This document shows positions 45,894 to 54,585 of a stretch of DNA of 64,000 bases, one piece after another (positions within the stretch are counted from its first letter, which is position 1; each line of letters begins with the position of its first letter). The stretch comes from Oscillatoria sp. CS-180 (GTDB lineage: Bacteria > Cyanobacteriota > Cyanobacteriia > Phormidesmidales > Phormidesmidaceae), in NCBI RefSeq assembly GCF_028330965.1, contig NZ_JAQMUB010000021.1, forward strand, positions 54,444-118,443, read 5' to 3'. The notes under the pieces were generated by a model that saw only the letters and a program-made list of their open reading frames with translations, made no database searches and was not told the origin of the DNA. Made by a program: the position numbers and the translations under genes.

Positions 45894-46361
45894 TTAGCGA
45901 TCGCTGTCTTGGATGGGCAGAGCGATCGTTTCTTTCACGGTTGAGAGGACGATGATGGTTCGGGTTTTCAGAACTCCAGAAACCTGTTTCAGGCCATTTG
46001 TGATTAAGTGCTCTAGCCCTTGAGTGCCTCGACAGCGAACTTTCAGAAGATAATCATCATCTCCTGTGACGTGGTGGCATTCCTGAATTTCTGGCAGAGC
46101 GTGAATTTGGGTCAGAAAACCGTCGCGATCGCGGGGATGCTCCAACGTCACTGCGACAAAGGCCGTCAGGTCATATCCCAGGCTTTGAGGATTAACTCGG
46201 GTCCAATAGCCTTGGATGACGCCGCGCTCCTCAAGCTTGCGAACACGATCAGCGGCAGCGGGGGCAGAGAGGCCAAGTTGGGCGGCTAGCTCAGCCCAAG
46301 TCATCCGGGCTTGTTGCATGAGATGCTTCACTACTTTTGAATCCAAAGCATCTAAGCTCAT
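45894..46361 (-). CDS. Lrp/AsnC-family transcriptional regulator
   Basis: A 155-residue protein with an N-terminal helix-turn-helix (about 1-55; TWAELAAQLGLSAPAAADRVRKLEERGVI) and a C-terminal RAM ligand-binding domain (about 65-150; ECHHVTGDDDYLLKV). It is first in an operon with the LysE exporter (21-base gap), so it probably controls that gene in response to an amino acid. Confidence 0.92.
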   Translation of the reverse strand: MSLDALDSKVVKHLMQQARMTWAELAAQLGLSAPAAADRVRKLEERGVIQGYWTRVNPQSLGYDLTAFVAVTLEHPRDRDGFLTQIHALPEIQECHHVTGDDDYLLKVRCRGTQGLEHLITNGLKQVSGVLKTRTIIVLSTVKETIALPIQDSDR

Positions 46362-46682
46362 AGTCTTTGCTTTATAAGGTGAAAACTTGTAGAAACAAAG
46401 ATAACATAAACAACTCGGATTAGCCTCGTTTAATTAGGTGCAAGCTGATATGTGCCTTTTTTTAGTAAGATTTGAGCGTAATAACCTTTGAAACAAAAGA
46501 GGCGACCTCGACTGGTGGCACGTGGGCGTCAAAGAGCGGCGAGATTTTCTCGAAACATTAAGATAGAACGGGTCTCTCTTTTGAATGGCGATCGCTTATT
46601 CCACAATAGATTTCAAGCTTTTACACTTTGCAAACTTCTTTTGCATTGGTTGAAACTATCAGCAATTTTCTTATCCATACCT
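46362..46682. other. divergent spacer between lrp and hemJ
   Basis: A 321-base region that should hold both promoters. The plus strand is open in frame with hemJ from 46488, but that part is basic and lacks the HemJ-type start. Nothing else was recognised. Confidence 0.45.
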
Positions 46683-47285
46683 ATGGCTTATTACTGGTTC
46701 AAAGCGTTTCATATTATTGGCGTTGTCGTTTGGTTCGCAGGATTGTTCTACCTGGTGCGCCTTTTCATCTACCATGTTGAGGCTGAGGCTGAGCCTGAAC
46801 CTGCTGCCAGCATTCTTAAGAGCCAATACGAGATCATGGAAAAGCGGCTCTATCGCATCATCACAACTCCGGGAATGATTGTGACGGTGGCGATGGCAAT
46901 TGGCTTGTTGGTGACTAATCCTGATTGGCTGAAGCAGGGATGGATGCACGCTAAGCTCGGTTTTGTTGCCCTGTTGCTGGGCTATCACCACTATTGCGGT
47001 CGCCTAATGAAACAGCTGTGGCGAGGGGACTGTAAATGGAATAGCAAGCAGCTGCGGGCTTTGAACGAAGCACCAACGCTTTTGCTCGTCGTTATCGTAA
47101 TGCTTGTTATTTTCAAGAACAACTTGCCGACCGATGCGACGACCTGGCTGATTGCCGGTTTAACCCTAGTCATGGCAGTAACCATTCAGCTGTATGCCCG
47201 CAAGCGACGTCTGGACAAGGAGCGTCAACAGCTTGAAGCCGGGACTGAACAATCCGCTGAAATACCTGAACCTGCTCAGGGTTAA
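46683..47285 (+). CDS. hemJ: protoporphyrinogen IX oxidase HemJ
   Basis: A 200-residue membrane protein with four helices. It matches cyanobacterial HemJ, which oxidises protoporphyrinogen IX to protoporphyrin IX, the step shared by haem and chlorophyll synthesis. Key landmarks are the N-terminal YYWFKAFHIIGVVVWFAGL with the conserved histidine, MEKRLYRIITTPGM, GWMHAKLGFV with its histidine and LRALNEAPTLLLV. The frame is open to 46488, but ATG 46683 gives the characteristic N-terminus and length. A MITE-like repeat begins 22 bases after the stop. Confidence 0.93.
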   Translation: MAYYWFKAFHIIGVVVWFAGLFYLVRLFIYHVEAEAEPEPAASILKSQYEIMEKRLYRIITTPGMIVTVAMAIGLLVTNPDWLKQGWMHAKLGFVALLLGYHHYCGRLMKQLWRGDCKWNSKQLRALNEAPTLLLVVIVMLVIFKNNLPTDATTWLIAGLTLVMAVTIQLYARKRRLDKERQQLEAGTEQSAEIPEPAQG

Positions 47286-47307
47286 GGCCGTGTTGAGCAA
47301 GGACTAA

Positions 47308-47427
47308 CTAGTACACTACGGCAGAAATAAGCTCAACCTGTAAAACGCTCGGAAAGCTTATCTGCCCTAGTTTTGTAGAGCTTTGCTCTTCTCGCAGAGT
47401 ATTTTGAATTTCGCGTAGCGGTACTAG
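47308..47427. repeat. MITE-like element, CTAGTAC family (copy 1)
   Basis: 120 bases flanked by the inverted ends CTAGTAC and GTACTAG (longer imperfect: CTAGTACACTACGGC versus CTAGTACCGCTACGC). The copy at 50908-51034 matches at ACGGCAGAAATA.GCTCA, AAAGCTTATCTGCC and GCGTAGCGGTACTAG. It lies in the convergent gap after hemJ and has no reading frame of note. Confidence 0.75.
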
Positions 47428-47462
47428 CCGGAGTTGACTATAAAGCGGTTGACTCCGGCTGA

Positions 47463-48875
47463 TTATGTTCCTTGGTAAATCGGCAGCTTGACTCGAAAAT
47501 GAGTTCCCACATCAGGCTGGCTCTCTACGCTGATATCGCCACCGCAATACAGCAGTAGCTGCTGAACGATCGATAGTCCCAACCCTGCTCCCTCTTCGTC
47601 TGGGTTGGTCTGCCGGCCTCGATAAAAATGTTCGAAGATATGCGACAGTTCATTTTGGGGAATGCCCATGCCCGTATCCCTAACATTGACGACCAGAGCA
47701 TCTTCCTCTTCATCTTGAGCGGTGACCCAAACTTCACCACCAGAGTCGGTGTAACGAATACTATTGCTTAGCAAGTGGATGACGATTTGTCGTACCCAGT
47801 TTTCTGGACAGCCGACGGCTGGCAATGTGTTAGGGACAGTGTAGGCGAGGCGGATTCCCTTTTCCTGAGCGATCGGCTGATAGATACTGACGATGCCCGG
47901 CAGGATGTCGAAGAGTTTGACGGGTTCTGGTTTGGCCGTCATGAGACTTCTTTCGATTTGCAACAGTTCCAAAACACCGTTGATGAGATTAATTTGACGT
48001 TCGCATTCTCGCCCGATCATATCCAAGTAACGCTGTCGCTGAGGAGGTTTGAGGTTAGGTGAGGAAAGCAGGGGCAAGGCTGTTTTAATCGTCGATAATG
48101 GTGTGCGCAACTCTTGTCCGACTGTGTTCAGAAAGTCGTCTTTTAGGCGCAGGGTGTTGAGTAGGGCTTCGTTTTGGGAGGACAAGCTAGAAGCTGTCAT
48201 GGCCTGCCGACGGTAGGCTCTAGCCTTTTGCTGAAGCTGATCTTGAAAGCTGCCCTCCTGCAGAAATATGGCATCTAGTAAGGCCGGAGAACAGTAATCT
48301 GGGATTTGCATATCGGTTTCCCAATTGGCGATCGCCGCTTCGACGTCGGGCTGCTCGGCATGTTCTTCTAGACTCGCCTGAAACAGCTGCTGGATCTCAT
48401 TAACCTTTCGTTGCAGCAAAGGCTTTTGCACAGAAATGCTGTAGTTCACCTTGGGTAGACTTTCCGGACTTTCCGTCTCTGAATCCTCGGATGAAGACGC
48501 TGGCTGCTCGATAGACACAACATCTTCCCGTTGCCCCAGCACCATCAGCCCTACTGTTTCTGCAATGACTACCAAAAAATATTCGCCCTGCATAGCGTGG
48601 GTATTGGGAATGATGACTGACTTAAACTCAGCCTGAGTTGCTGATGATGGCCGCTTGAAAAGATAAATCTCAGGACAAGGGTTAACAGCTTGACTATAGT
48701 TCTTCAAATCATTCAGCCAGCTATTACCTTGTGGAAGCTTTGCAAAAATAGTTGCTCGAATCCGTAATTGCACTAGGGCATTTAAGACGGTTTCGAGCTG
48801 TCTTTTGAAACTTCTAGGGGATATCTGAATGGGCTTTAAGAGCGTAGTCGAGTGCTGTTCAATTCTATGCGTCAT
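47463..48875 (-). CDS. histidine-kinase-like protein lacking the phosphoacceptor histidine
   Basis: A 470-residue protein: an N-terminal sensory region (about 1-115, DICT-like with RATIFAKLPQGNSWLNDL), a linker, a HisKA-like dimerisation helix pair (about 245-310) and an HATPase domain (about 350-470). The H-box reads VGQELRTPLSTIKTAL: Gln254 stands where the phosphorylated histidine belongs. The ATPase looks intact: N-box HLLSNSIRYTD, G1 DTGMGIP and G2 GAGLGLSI. The frame continues to an ATG at 49019, but the extra 48 residues do not match the family; I chose ATG 48875. It might be a partner or scaffold in a heteromeric complex. No response regulator is adjacent. Confidence 0.8.
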   Translation of the reverse strand: MTHRIEQHSTTLLKPIQISPRSFKRQLETVLNALVQLRIRATIFAKLPQGNSWLNDLKNYSQAVNPCPEIYLFKRPSSATQAEFKSVIIPNTHAMQGEYFLVVIAETVGLMVLGQREDVVSIEQPASSSEDSETESPESLPKVNYSISVQKPLLQRKVNEIQQLFQASLEEHAEQPDVEAAIANWETDMQIPDYCSPALLDAIFLQEGSFQDQLQQKARAYRRQAMTASSLSSQNEALLNTLRLKDDFLNTVGQELRTPLSTIKTALPLLSSPNLKPPQRQRYLDMIGRECERQINLINGVLELLQIERSLMTAKPEPVKLFDILPGIVSIYQPIAQEKGIRLAYTVPNTLPAVGCPENWVRQIVIHLLSNSIRYTDSGGEVWVTAQDEEEDALVVNVRDTGMGIPQNELSHIFEHFYRGRQTNPDEEGAGLGLSIVQQLLLYCGGDISVESQPDVGTHFRVKLPIYQGT

Positions 48876-49511
48876 AACAGCAACAGCCTGTGACAAGTGT
48901 GCTTGGTAAAATTTGAAACCCAGCGTCTGCGGAAGAACGAATGGGCTATTTGCAAACTTTGAGAGTGTTCTCAGATTATATTGCTTACACTCTATCGAAT
49001 ACCATAATCCCCTAACCATCCGTCTGTTTCGCCTTAACTACTGTTTATCTAGTTCAACTACAACTGCGGAGTATACTTTTCCAGAAATCCGAATGGATAT
49101 GTGATCGAATAACTTTCTTTTCAACAGCAAAGCTCTCGTTAATTGTTCGATATTGCGCTGAAAATCTGATCAAGCACACATTTCGGCATCGAGATATCCG
49201 GATAAGAGTAACAATTTTTCTCTAACTTAGAGATCTTCCAATTCAGGGATTGACCGAGATTTTTTCTGCAAAAGTTTATTGCGGCTTTTAGCGTCAACTT
49301 TAGAGTTGGTAGAACAAAAAGTCTAGATTGATGTATTCTCTAAGCCTTGACATCTAAATATTACCTTTTGAGAGCAAAGCAAGCATTTTATGTCGCTTAT
49401 TACTAATTTAGTCGAGGTCCATCGGTTTGACGAGGCTGTTTGGTTTTATCAATGCTGTGGGACGAATCATTGAAACTGTGAAAGATAATCCGTAGAAGAC
49501 ACAGATAACCG
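48876..49511. other. long divergent spacer upstream of the mannosyltransferase
   Basis: About 640 bases, AT-rich, with no convincing gene. The first 144 bases could be a longer N-terminus of the kinase-like gene. Promoters for both divergent genes should be here, but none was assigned. Confidence 0.4.
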
Positions 49512-50885
49512 ATGACAACAGCTAAGGTGCGCACAATAATTGACGCTAACTTTTGTAAAAAGGTTTTCTTAGTAGCACTTTTTTCTCTCTTGATACCGTG
49601 TTGTGTTTTTTTGATTTCGCATCAGGCTTGGCTAAAGTATTGGGTGGCGCGCTCCCCTGATCATTTTCAGTATTGGGATACCAGTATTTATGCTCAGCTC
49701 TCGCTGATACCTTCTTGTACCGCTTTTTATCCCCTCTGGCCTCAGTTAATTCAAACTGCGGGAATGGCTCAGAATTTGACGCAGGCTATTCGGCTTGCCA
49801 ATCTCTTCTCTGAGGTGATTTTTCTTGTCACCTTGCCAATTATCCTCTTTGTTTTTGAACAAATTTTGCGAAATAAGAGAATAGCTTTTCTATGTTTTTT
49901 TCTATATGCTCTAGGCCCGAATTCAATTTTTTACAGCATTGGTTATACAGAAAGCGTGTTTAGCTTGTTCAGCATTTTGTTTCTAAGTGTGGTTTGTCAG
50001 TTAGATGCTGCACACTCAAAATCAAATGCTAAAGCCTTTTTGGGCTACAGTATCTTGTTTGTCTTAACGGTGCTGCTGAACTTGACACGGCCTAGTTTAA
50101 TTCAATCTCTGTTTGCGATCGCCTTCACCTTAGTAACCTTATTCTGTCTTCAATATCTGACCGTTAATTCCTCCAGTGGCTATGGGATTAAAGTTAATAA
50201 GTTGCCCAAAAGAGCACTGGCTCTGGCTGTCACTATCGGCGCTGGTAGCATCACAGGCTATAGCATTTATGGCTTCTATTGCTGGCGGACGACGGACTCT
50301 TTTTTTAGACCTTTTCAAGCCCAAATTGACTGGGGCAGGACATTAGCCTTTCGTCCCTGGCTCCTATTGTTTCCGCGATCGCTCCTGATAGATTTACATG
50401 GCCTCTATTTGCCCGCCTTATTGTGTCTAGGATTGGTCTATTTGCTCTATGCCTCAACGCAAAAGGCCAGCGCGCTCAAACTAGGGTTGCCTAAACAGCC
50501 TTGGCTATATCTCCTACTTGCTCATCCTTTGGTTTTTATAGGTATTTTGTTGGGCCTCAAGCGTTTTGCCAGGAATTGGGTGAAAACAGTTGCAACTGTG
50601 CCCAAACAACAATGGATAGACTATTTAGGACAGTTTCCCATTCTCTATGCGATCGCTTTTTCTAGCGTGCATTCTCTCATCAATTTTCTGGCGAATTCTG
50701 GGCACCTCTACAGCACGTCCCGACACTTTTTTGCAGCACCCTATGCCTTTATCGGTTTGGGGGCGATTTTGAGTATTGTGTCCATACCGCAACTGAATCG
50801 CCTAATGGGGATGGTGAGGATAGTCGGGATGGGTCTCCTCGTTCAACAATGGTTCAGTTATGCAGCTGATGGTTGGCTAGGATAA
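49512..50885 (+). CDS. PIG-V-like membrane mannosyltransferase
   Basis: A 457-residue membrane protein with about ten helices. HFQYWDTSIYAQL and TAFYPLWPQLIQ followed by YTESVFSLFSILFL match the PIG-V/GT76-like lipid-linked mannosyltransferases found in bacteria; the WD motif in the first loop is the expected catalytic acid. A large loop after helix 8 is unusually basic. It should transfer a sugar from a polyprenyl-phosphate donor; the acceptor is unknown. A MITE-like repeat starts 23 bases after the stop. Confidence 0.8.
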   Translation: MTTAKVRTIIDANFCKKVFLVALFSLLIPCCVFLISHQAWLKYWVARSPDHFQYWDTSIYAQLSLIPSCTAFYPLWPQLIQTAGMAQNLTQAIRLANLFSEVIFLVTLPIILFVFEQILRNKRIAFLCFFLYALGPNSIFYSIGYTESVFSLFSILFLSVVCQLDAAHSKSNAKAFLGYSILFVLTVLLNLTRPSLIQSLFAIAFTLVTLFCLQYLTVNSSSGYGIKVNKLPKRALALAVTIGAGSITGYSIYGFYCWRTTDSFFRPFQAQIDWGRTLAFRPWLLLFPRSLLIDLHGLYLPALLCLGLVYLLYASTQKASALKLGLPKQPWLYLLLAHPLVFIGILLGLKRFARNWVKTVATVPKQQWIDYLGQFPILYAIAFSSVHSLINFLANSGHLYSTSRHFFAAPYAFIGLGAILSIVSIPQLNRLMGMVRIVGMGLLVQQWFSYAADGWLG

Positions 50886-50907
50886 AGAGCGTTTTGGCCA
50901 TCTCCAG

Positions 50908-51034
50908 CTAGTACACTGCGGCAGAAATAGGCTCACCATTCAAAACACTGAGAAAGCTTATCTGCCTTAGTTTTGAATTTTGTAGGGCTTTGCCCTTCCC
51001 GGAGGGTATTTTGAATTCCGCGTAGCGGTACTAG
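50908..51034. repeat. MITE-like element, CTAGTAC family (copy 2)
   Basis: 127 bases with terminal inverted repeats CTAGTAC and GTACTAG; it matches 47308-47427 along its length, with a small insertion (TTTGAATTTTG). It lies in the convergent gap between the mannosyltransferase and relA/spoT and includes a short hairpin GGGCTTTGCCC. Confidence 0.75.
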
Positions 51035-51089
51035 CAATCTATCAAGTTTGAATTTGTAGGTGAGAATAATGCTGTGGGGACAGCCCTGC

Positions 51090-53459
51090 TTATCGGGCTT
51101 CGCTTACCCGCTGTAGGGAAAGAACATCAGTCATCTTGCGGAGCTGAGTGAAGGTCTGGTCTAGATGAGCATGGTTACGGACATCCAAACCTAGCTCGAT
51201 TTCGGCAGTTTGTCCGGGAAAGGTTTTCACTTGAGCTTTGTGAACATTGATATCCAGATCGGAGAGGTGGCTCAGAATGTCTTTGAGCACACCAACCCGA
51301 TCAATAACCTGAATCCGAACCTGGACAGGATAGGTGGGTGAGCGCTTAGCTGTTGTTTCGCCGGAGTTCCAACTGACTGGAATCAGGCGATCGCCCGGTA
51401 CTCGCTCGACGTTTTGACAGCCGTGACGATGAATAGCGATTCCTCGCGATCCCATGGAAACAACCCCGATAATGGCTTCTCCGGGCAAGGGATTGCAGCA
51501 CCCCGCCATGTAATGTAGTAGACCCTCGATGCCCAGAATTGGAGAGTCAGATTGCCGATTAACGGGACGAGGTGGCTGAGTAATGGCCTCAGCGATCAAA
51601 GTTTCCGAATCTTCGTCAGTGGCGGTGGCTTCGATCGGTTGCTGAGCCTTCACAGCTTCCCGCAGGCGGTTGACGACTAAGTTAAGAGTCACTTCGCCGT
51701 ATCCTAATCCGGCCAGCAAATCTTCGGCACTAGGATAGTTGCATCGTTCTGCAACCGCTTGGGCTGGTTCGGACTTCAGCATGGCATCCAAACCACTCTT
51801 GCCCATTTCTTTCTCTAGCATTTCGCGACCGCGAGCGACGTTTTCTTCCCGGTGCGATCGCTTATACCACTGTCGAATACGGTTTCTTGCCCCAGCCGTG
51901 ACGACATAGTTCAGCCAGTCCAAACTGGGATGGCTACTTTTTTGAGTCAGAATTTCAACGATGTCGCCATTTTCGAGGGGCGTGTCTAGCGGAACGATGC
52001 GCCCGTTGACTCGTGCTCCAGAACAATGGTTGCCAACTTCTGTGTGAATGCGATAAGCAAAATCAATGGGAGTGGCCCCCCGAGTTAGAGAAATGACATC
52101 TCCGCTGGGAGTGAATACATAAACATCTTCGTCAAAAAGATTGCCCTTGACGTTGTCCATAAACTCTTGGGCATCTTTCAGATCACTCTGCCATTCCAGC
52201 AGTTGCCGCAGCCAAGTGAACCGCTCTTCATCGGCCTTCAGCGATGTTATGTTTGAACCTCCCGTTTCCTTATACTTCCAATGGGCAGCAATACCATATT
52301 CTGCCACCTGATGCATTTCTAATGTCCGGATTTGGACCTCGATAGGACGACCATAGCTGCCAATAACAACGGTGTGTAATGACTGATAGCGGTTGGGTTT
52401 AGGCAGTCCGATGTAGTCCTTAAAGCGACCTGGAATGGGACGGAAAGCGTCGTGCACGATCGCCAATGCTCGATAGCATTCCTCATTAGACTCAACGATC
52501 AACCGAATTGCAGCAACGTCATAAATTTCGCTAAAGTCCTTTTGCTGACGCTCCATTTTGCGGTAGATGCCATAGAGATGTTTCGGACGACTGCTCACGT
52601 CAAAAACATTAATTCCAGCCTGCTCCATTCGATCTTGCAACACGGCTGCTGCCTGCTTGAGACGAGCCTCTCGATCAGTTCGCTTGCCAGCCACATATTT
52701 TTGCATCATCTGATAGGCATCGGGTTCTAGATATTTGAAGGACAAATCCTCCAATTCCCACTTAAAGCGCCCAATGCCCAAACGGTTTGCCAAAGGGGCA
52801 AAAATGTCTAGGGTTTCAGCCGCAATACGCCGCTGTTTTTCACTCTTCAAATGCTCCAGCGTTCGCATATTATGGAGGCGATCAGCTAGCTTGACGACGA
52901 TGACTCGAACATCCTGAGCCATTGCCAAAAACATGCGGCGAAAATTCTCAGCCTGACGTTCTGTTTTGCTATGGAAATTGAACTTGGAAAGCTTCGTTAC
53001 CCCCTCGACTAAACGACGGACTTCCTCACCAAAATGATTTTCAATTTCTTCTGAAGTAACTTCGGTGTCTTCAACAACGTCGTGCAGAAAGCCTGCCGCT
53101 ACCATAGCGCTGTCACCACCTAAGTCGCGTAAAAGCCCAGCTACCTCAATGGGATGACAGATGTAGGGTTCTCCCGAGGCCCGTTTTTGTCCCTTATGCA
53201 ATGCATAAGCAAATTCGAAGGCTCGACACAAAAGCATGCGGCTATCGGGATCAAAACAATTGAAATCTGTGAAGTTGGTCGTGTCGTAGCTATCACCATT
53301 GAGATGCCCGTTACTCCCATTTCCATTGTCATTGAGTTCTTTAGGAGCTGCTAAAAGGCACTCTGCTAACCAGTCGGGAACTTGACAATCTGTTGGAAGG
53401 GAAACCGTTGAGTTGGGCATGGTCGAAAACCGAAAATGAACGACGCTGTTGCTAGCCAT
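51090..53459 (-). CDS. bifunctional (p)ppGpp synthetase/hydrolase (RelA/SpoT)
   Basis: A 789-residue stringent-response enzyme. Domain order: HD hydrolase (about 85-235; YICHPIEVAGLL, LHDVVEDT, KLADRLHNMRTL), synthetase (about 280-400; IYDVAAIRLIV, FKDYIGLPKPNRYQSLHT), TGS (about 440-500; VFTPSGDVISLTRGATPIDFA), a helical/zinc-finger-like region with CCNPLPG and HRHGCQN, and an ACT domain (about 710-785). All catalytic motifs look intact, as in cyanobacterial Rel enzymes that both make and degrade the alarmone. An ATG at 53420 is an alternative start. Confidence 0.94.
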   Translation of the reverse strand: MASNSVVHFRFSTMPNSTVSLPTDCQVPDWLAECLLAAPKELNDNGNGSNGHLNGDSYDTTNFTDFNCFDPDSRMLLCRAFEFAYALHKGQKRASGEPYICHPIEVAGLLRDLGGDSAMVAAGFLHDVVEDTEVTSEEIENHFGEEVRRLVEGVTKLSKFNFHSKTERQAENFRRMFLAMAQDVRVIVVKLADRLHNMRTLEHLKSEKQRRIAAETLDIFAPLANRLGIGRFKWELEDLSFKYLEPDAYQMMQKYVAGKRTDREARLKQAAAVLQDRMEQAGINVFDVSSRPKHLYGIYRKMERQQKDFSEIYDVAAIRLIVESNEECYRALAIVHDAFRPIPGRFKDYIGLPKPNRYQSLHTVVIGSYGRPIEVQIRTLEMHQVAEYGIAAHWKYKETGGSNITSLKADEERFTWLRQLLEWQSDLKDAQEFMDNVKGNLFDEDVYVFTPSGDVISLTRGATPIDFAYRIHTEVGNHCSGARVNGRIVPLDTPLENGDIVEILTQKSSHPSLDWLNYVVTAGARNRIRQWYKRSHREENVARGREMLEKEMGKSGLDAMLKSEPAQAVAERCNYPSAEDLLAGLGYGEVTLNLVVNRLREAVKAQQPIEATATDEDSETLIAEAITQPPRPVNRQSDSPILGIEGLLHYMAGCCNPLPGEAIIGVVSMGSRGIAIHRHGCQNVERVPGDRLIPVSWNSGETTAKRSPTYPVQVRIQVIDRVGVLKDILSHLSDLDINVHKAQVKTFPGQTAEIELGLDVRNHAHLDQTFTQLRKMTDVLSLQRVSEAR

Positions 53460-53922
53460 GAGCTAGCTTCGAGAGTCCCTCTATGAAACCGTATTCTGTG
53501 ATACGAAATAGAGGGCGTTACTTACCAATCCAAACAAGTTCCTAATTGTCGGCGGAACAGGAATTCAGAATGCGGATAAAACCTGCGAAGCACGAAAGCC
53601 AGTACCTATCTGGTAGCCTGTTGAGCTACAAAATCAAGTCGAATCTTGGGTACCTATCGGAACACATATCGTAGGAAAATATTCGTAAGCGTTACGGGTT
53701 TATCTAATAACTATAAACAAAGTTGGGAACTCTGTTACAAGGTCTTAAGACGATAACATTAGAAAATCTATCAATGGTTCATACATTCAAAGAGATGGTT
53801 ACGGTTGTGTCTCTGTCCCGCGATTGAAACGTAGCGGCAAGGCAAGAGGTTGAATAGGCTTAACAACTGAGCGATCGCTCCACTAAACCATCGCTCTATC
53901 AAACTCAAGAGATAATCATCAT
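53460..53922. other. divergent spacer between relA/spoT and the patD-like gene
   Basis: 463 bases with no recognisable gene. It should hold promoters for both sides; none was assigned with confidence. Confidence 0.4.
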
Positions 53923-54327
53923 ATGTCTGATCCCCAGTCTCCAGCAGGGCAAGCAGAAGACCTTCTGGCAGCGTTTATCGCGGCCCTGACCAATCTACAA
54001 ACAGAAGTTTCCAAGTCAACGCTCGATGGGCGATCGCTACAGCAGCAATTTCTTGCCACGCAGCAGCTCTACCAACAGCAACTTCTGCCGACTTTAGCCC
54101 TGTCGCCCTCAGCGGCTGCGCTGGTCGGCTACCAAACTGAGATCAGTCGTGCTCTGCGGCTGCTGGGTATGGACGTGGCGTTTCTCCAATCTGCCAAAAA
54201 TGCCCTCACGCAACAAAAGCGACAGGTGCAGATGCAAGAGCGTTTGAAGACACTGCTCGATTTTGGGCGAGGTCTGCAAGACGCTTTTATCAGTTCTGAA
54301 TCCGACTCTAACGGTTCTGACAGTTAA
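53923..54327 (+). CDS. PatD-like protein (heterocyst frequency control family)
   Basis: A 134-residue helical protein with EISRALRLLGMDVAFLQSAKN followed by RQVQMQERLKTLLDFG, the core pattern I recognise from cyanobacterial PatD. In Nostoc, PatD affects heterocyst frequency; homologues also occur in strains without heterocysts, where function is unknown. No other heterocyst gene is in the window. The 3' end and stop codon lie inside a 17-bp inverted repeat (54307-54354). Confidence 0.65.
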   Translation: MSDPQSPAGQAEDLLAAFIAALTNLQTEVSKSTLDGRSLQQQFLATQQLYQQQLLPTLALSPSAAALVGYQTEISRALRLLGMDVAFLQSAKNALTQQKRQVQMQERLKTLLDFGRGLQDAFISSESDSNGSDS

Positions 54328-54354
54328 GAGGAGTGGGCTGTCAGAACCGTTAGA
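54307..54354. repeat. 17-bp perfect inverted repeat spanning the patD-like stop codon
   Basis: Left arm 54307-54323 (TCTAACGGTTCTGACAG) pairs perfectly with right arm 54338-54354 (CTGTCAGAACCGTTAGA), with a 14-base loop that contains the TAA stop. It encodes the last residues of the protein on the left arm. No T-run follows, so it is not a classical terminator. Confidence 0.8.
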
Positions 54355-54585
54355 ATCCAGACTGCGACAAGGATTGGTTTATCCTGCTGTGTTCTGCCTC
54401 CTGCCTCTTCCGCGATAGGATAAAAACAGCAAAGCGAATGGTTCTCTTCGAGGCCTAACGCATGGCCCCTTTGCATCCCTTAACTTTGGGGAACGCTGAA
54501 TCTGGCTGCCTCATATTTGAGGATTAAGGGGCTAAAGCCGGATTTAACTGCGTAAGTCCTGTTTTCTTCTGCAAAATTGCCAATT

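Noticed and set aside
46488..46682. 65-residue basic N-terminal extension of HemJ
   Set aside because: HemJ homologues start with the MAYYWFKAFH-like helix; the extension looks like translated promoter DNA.
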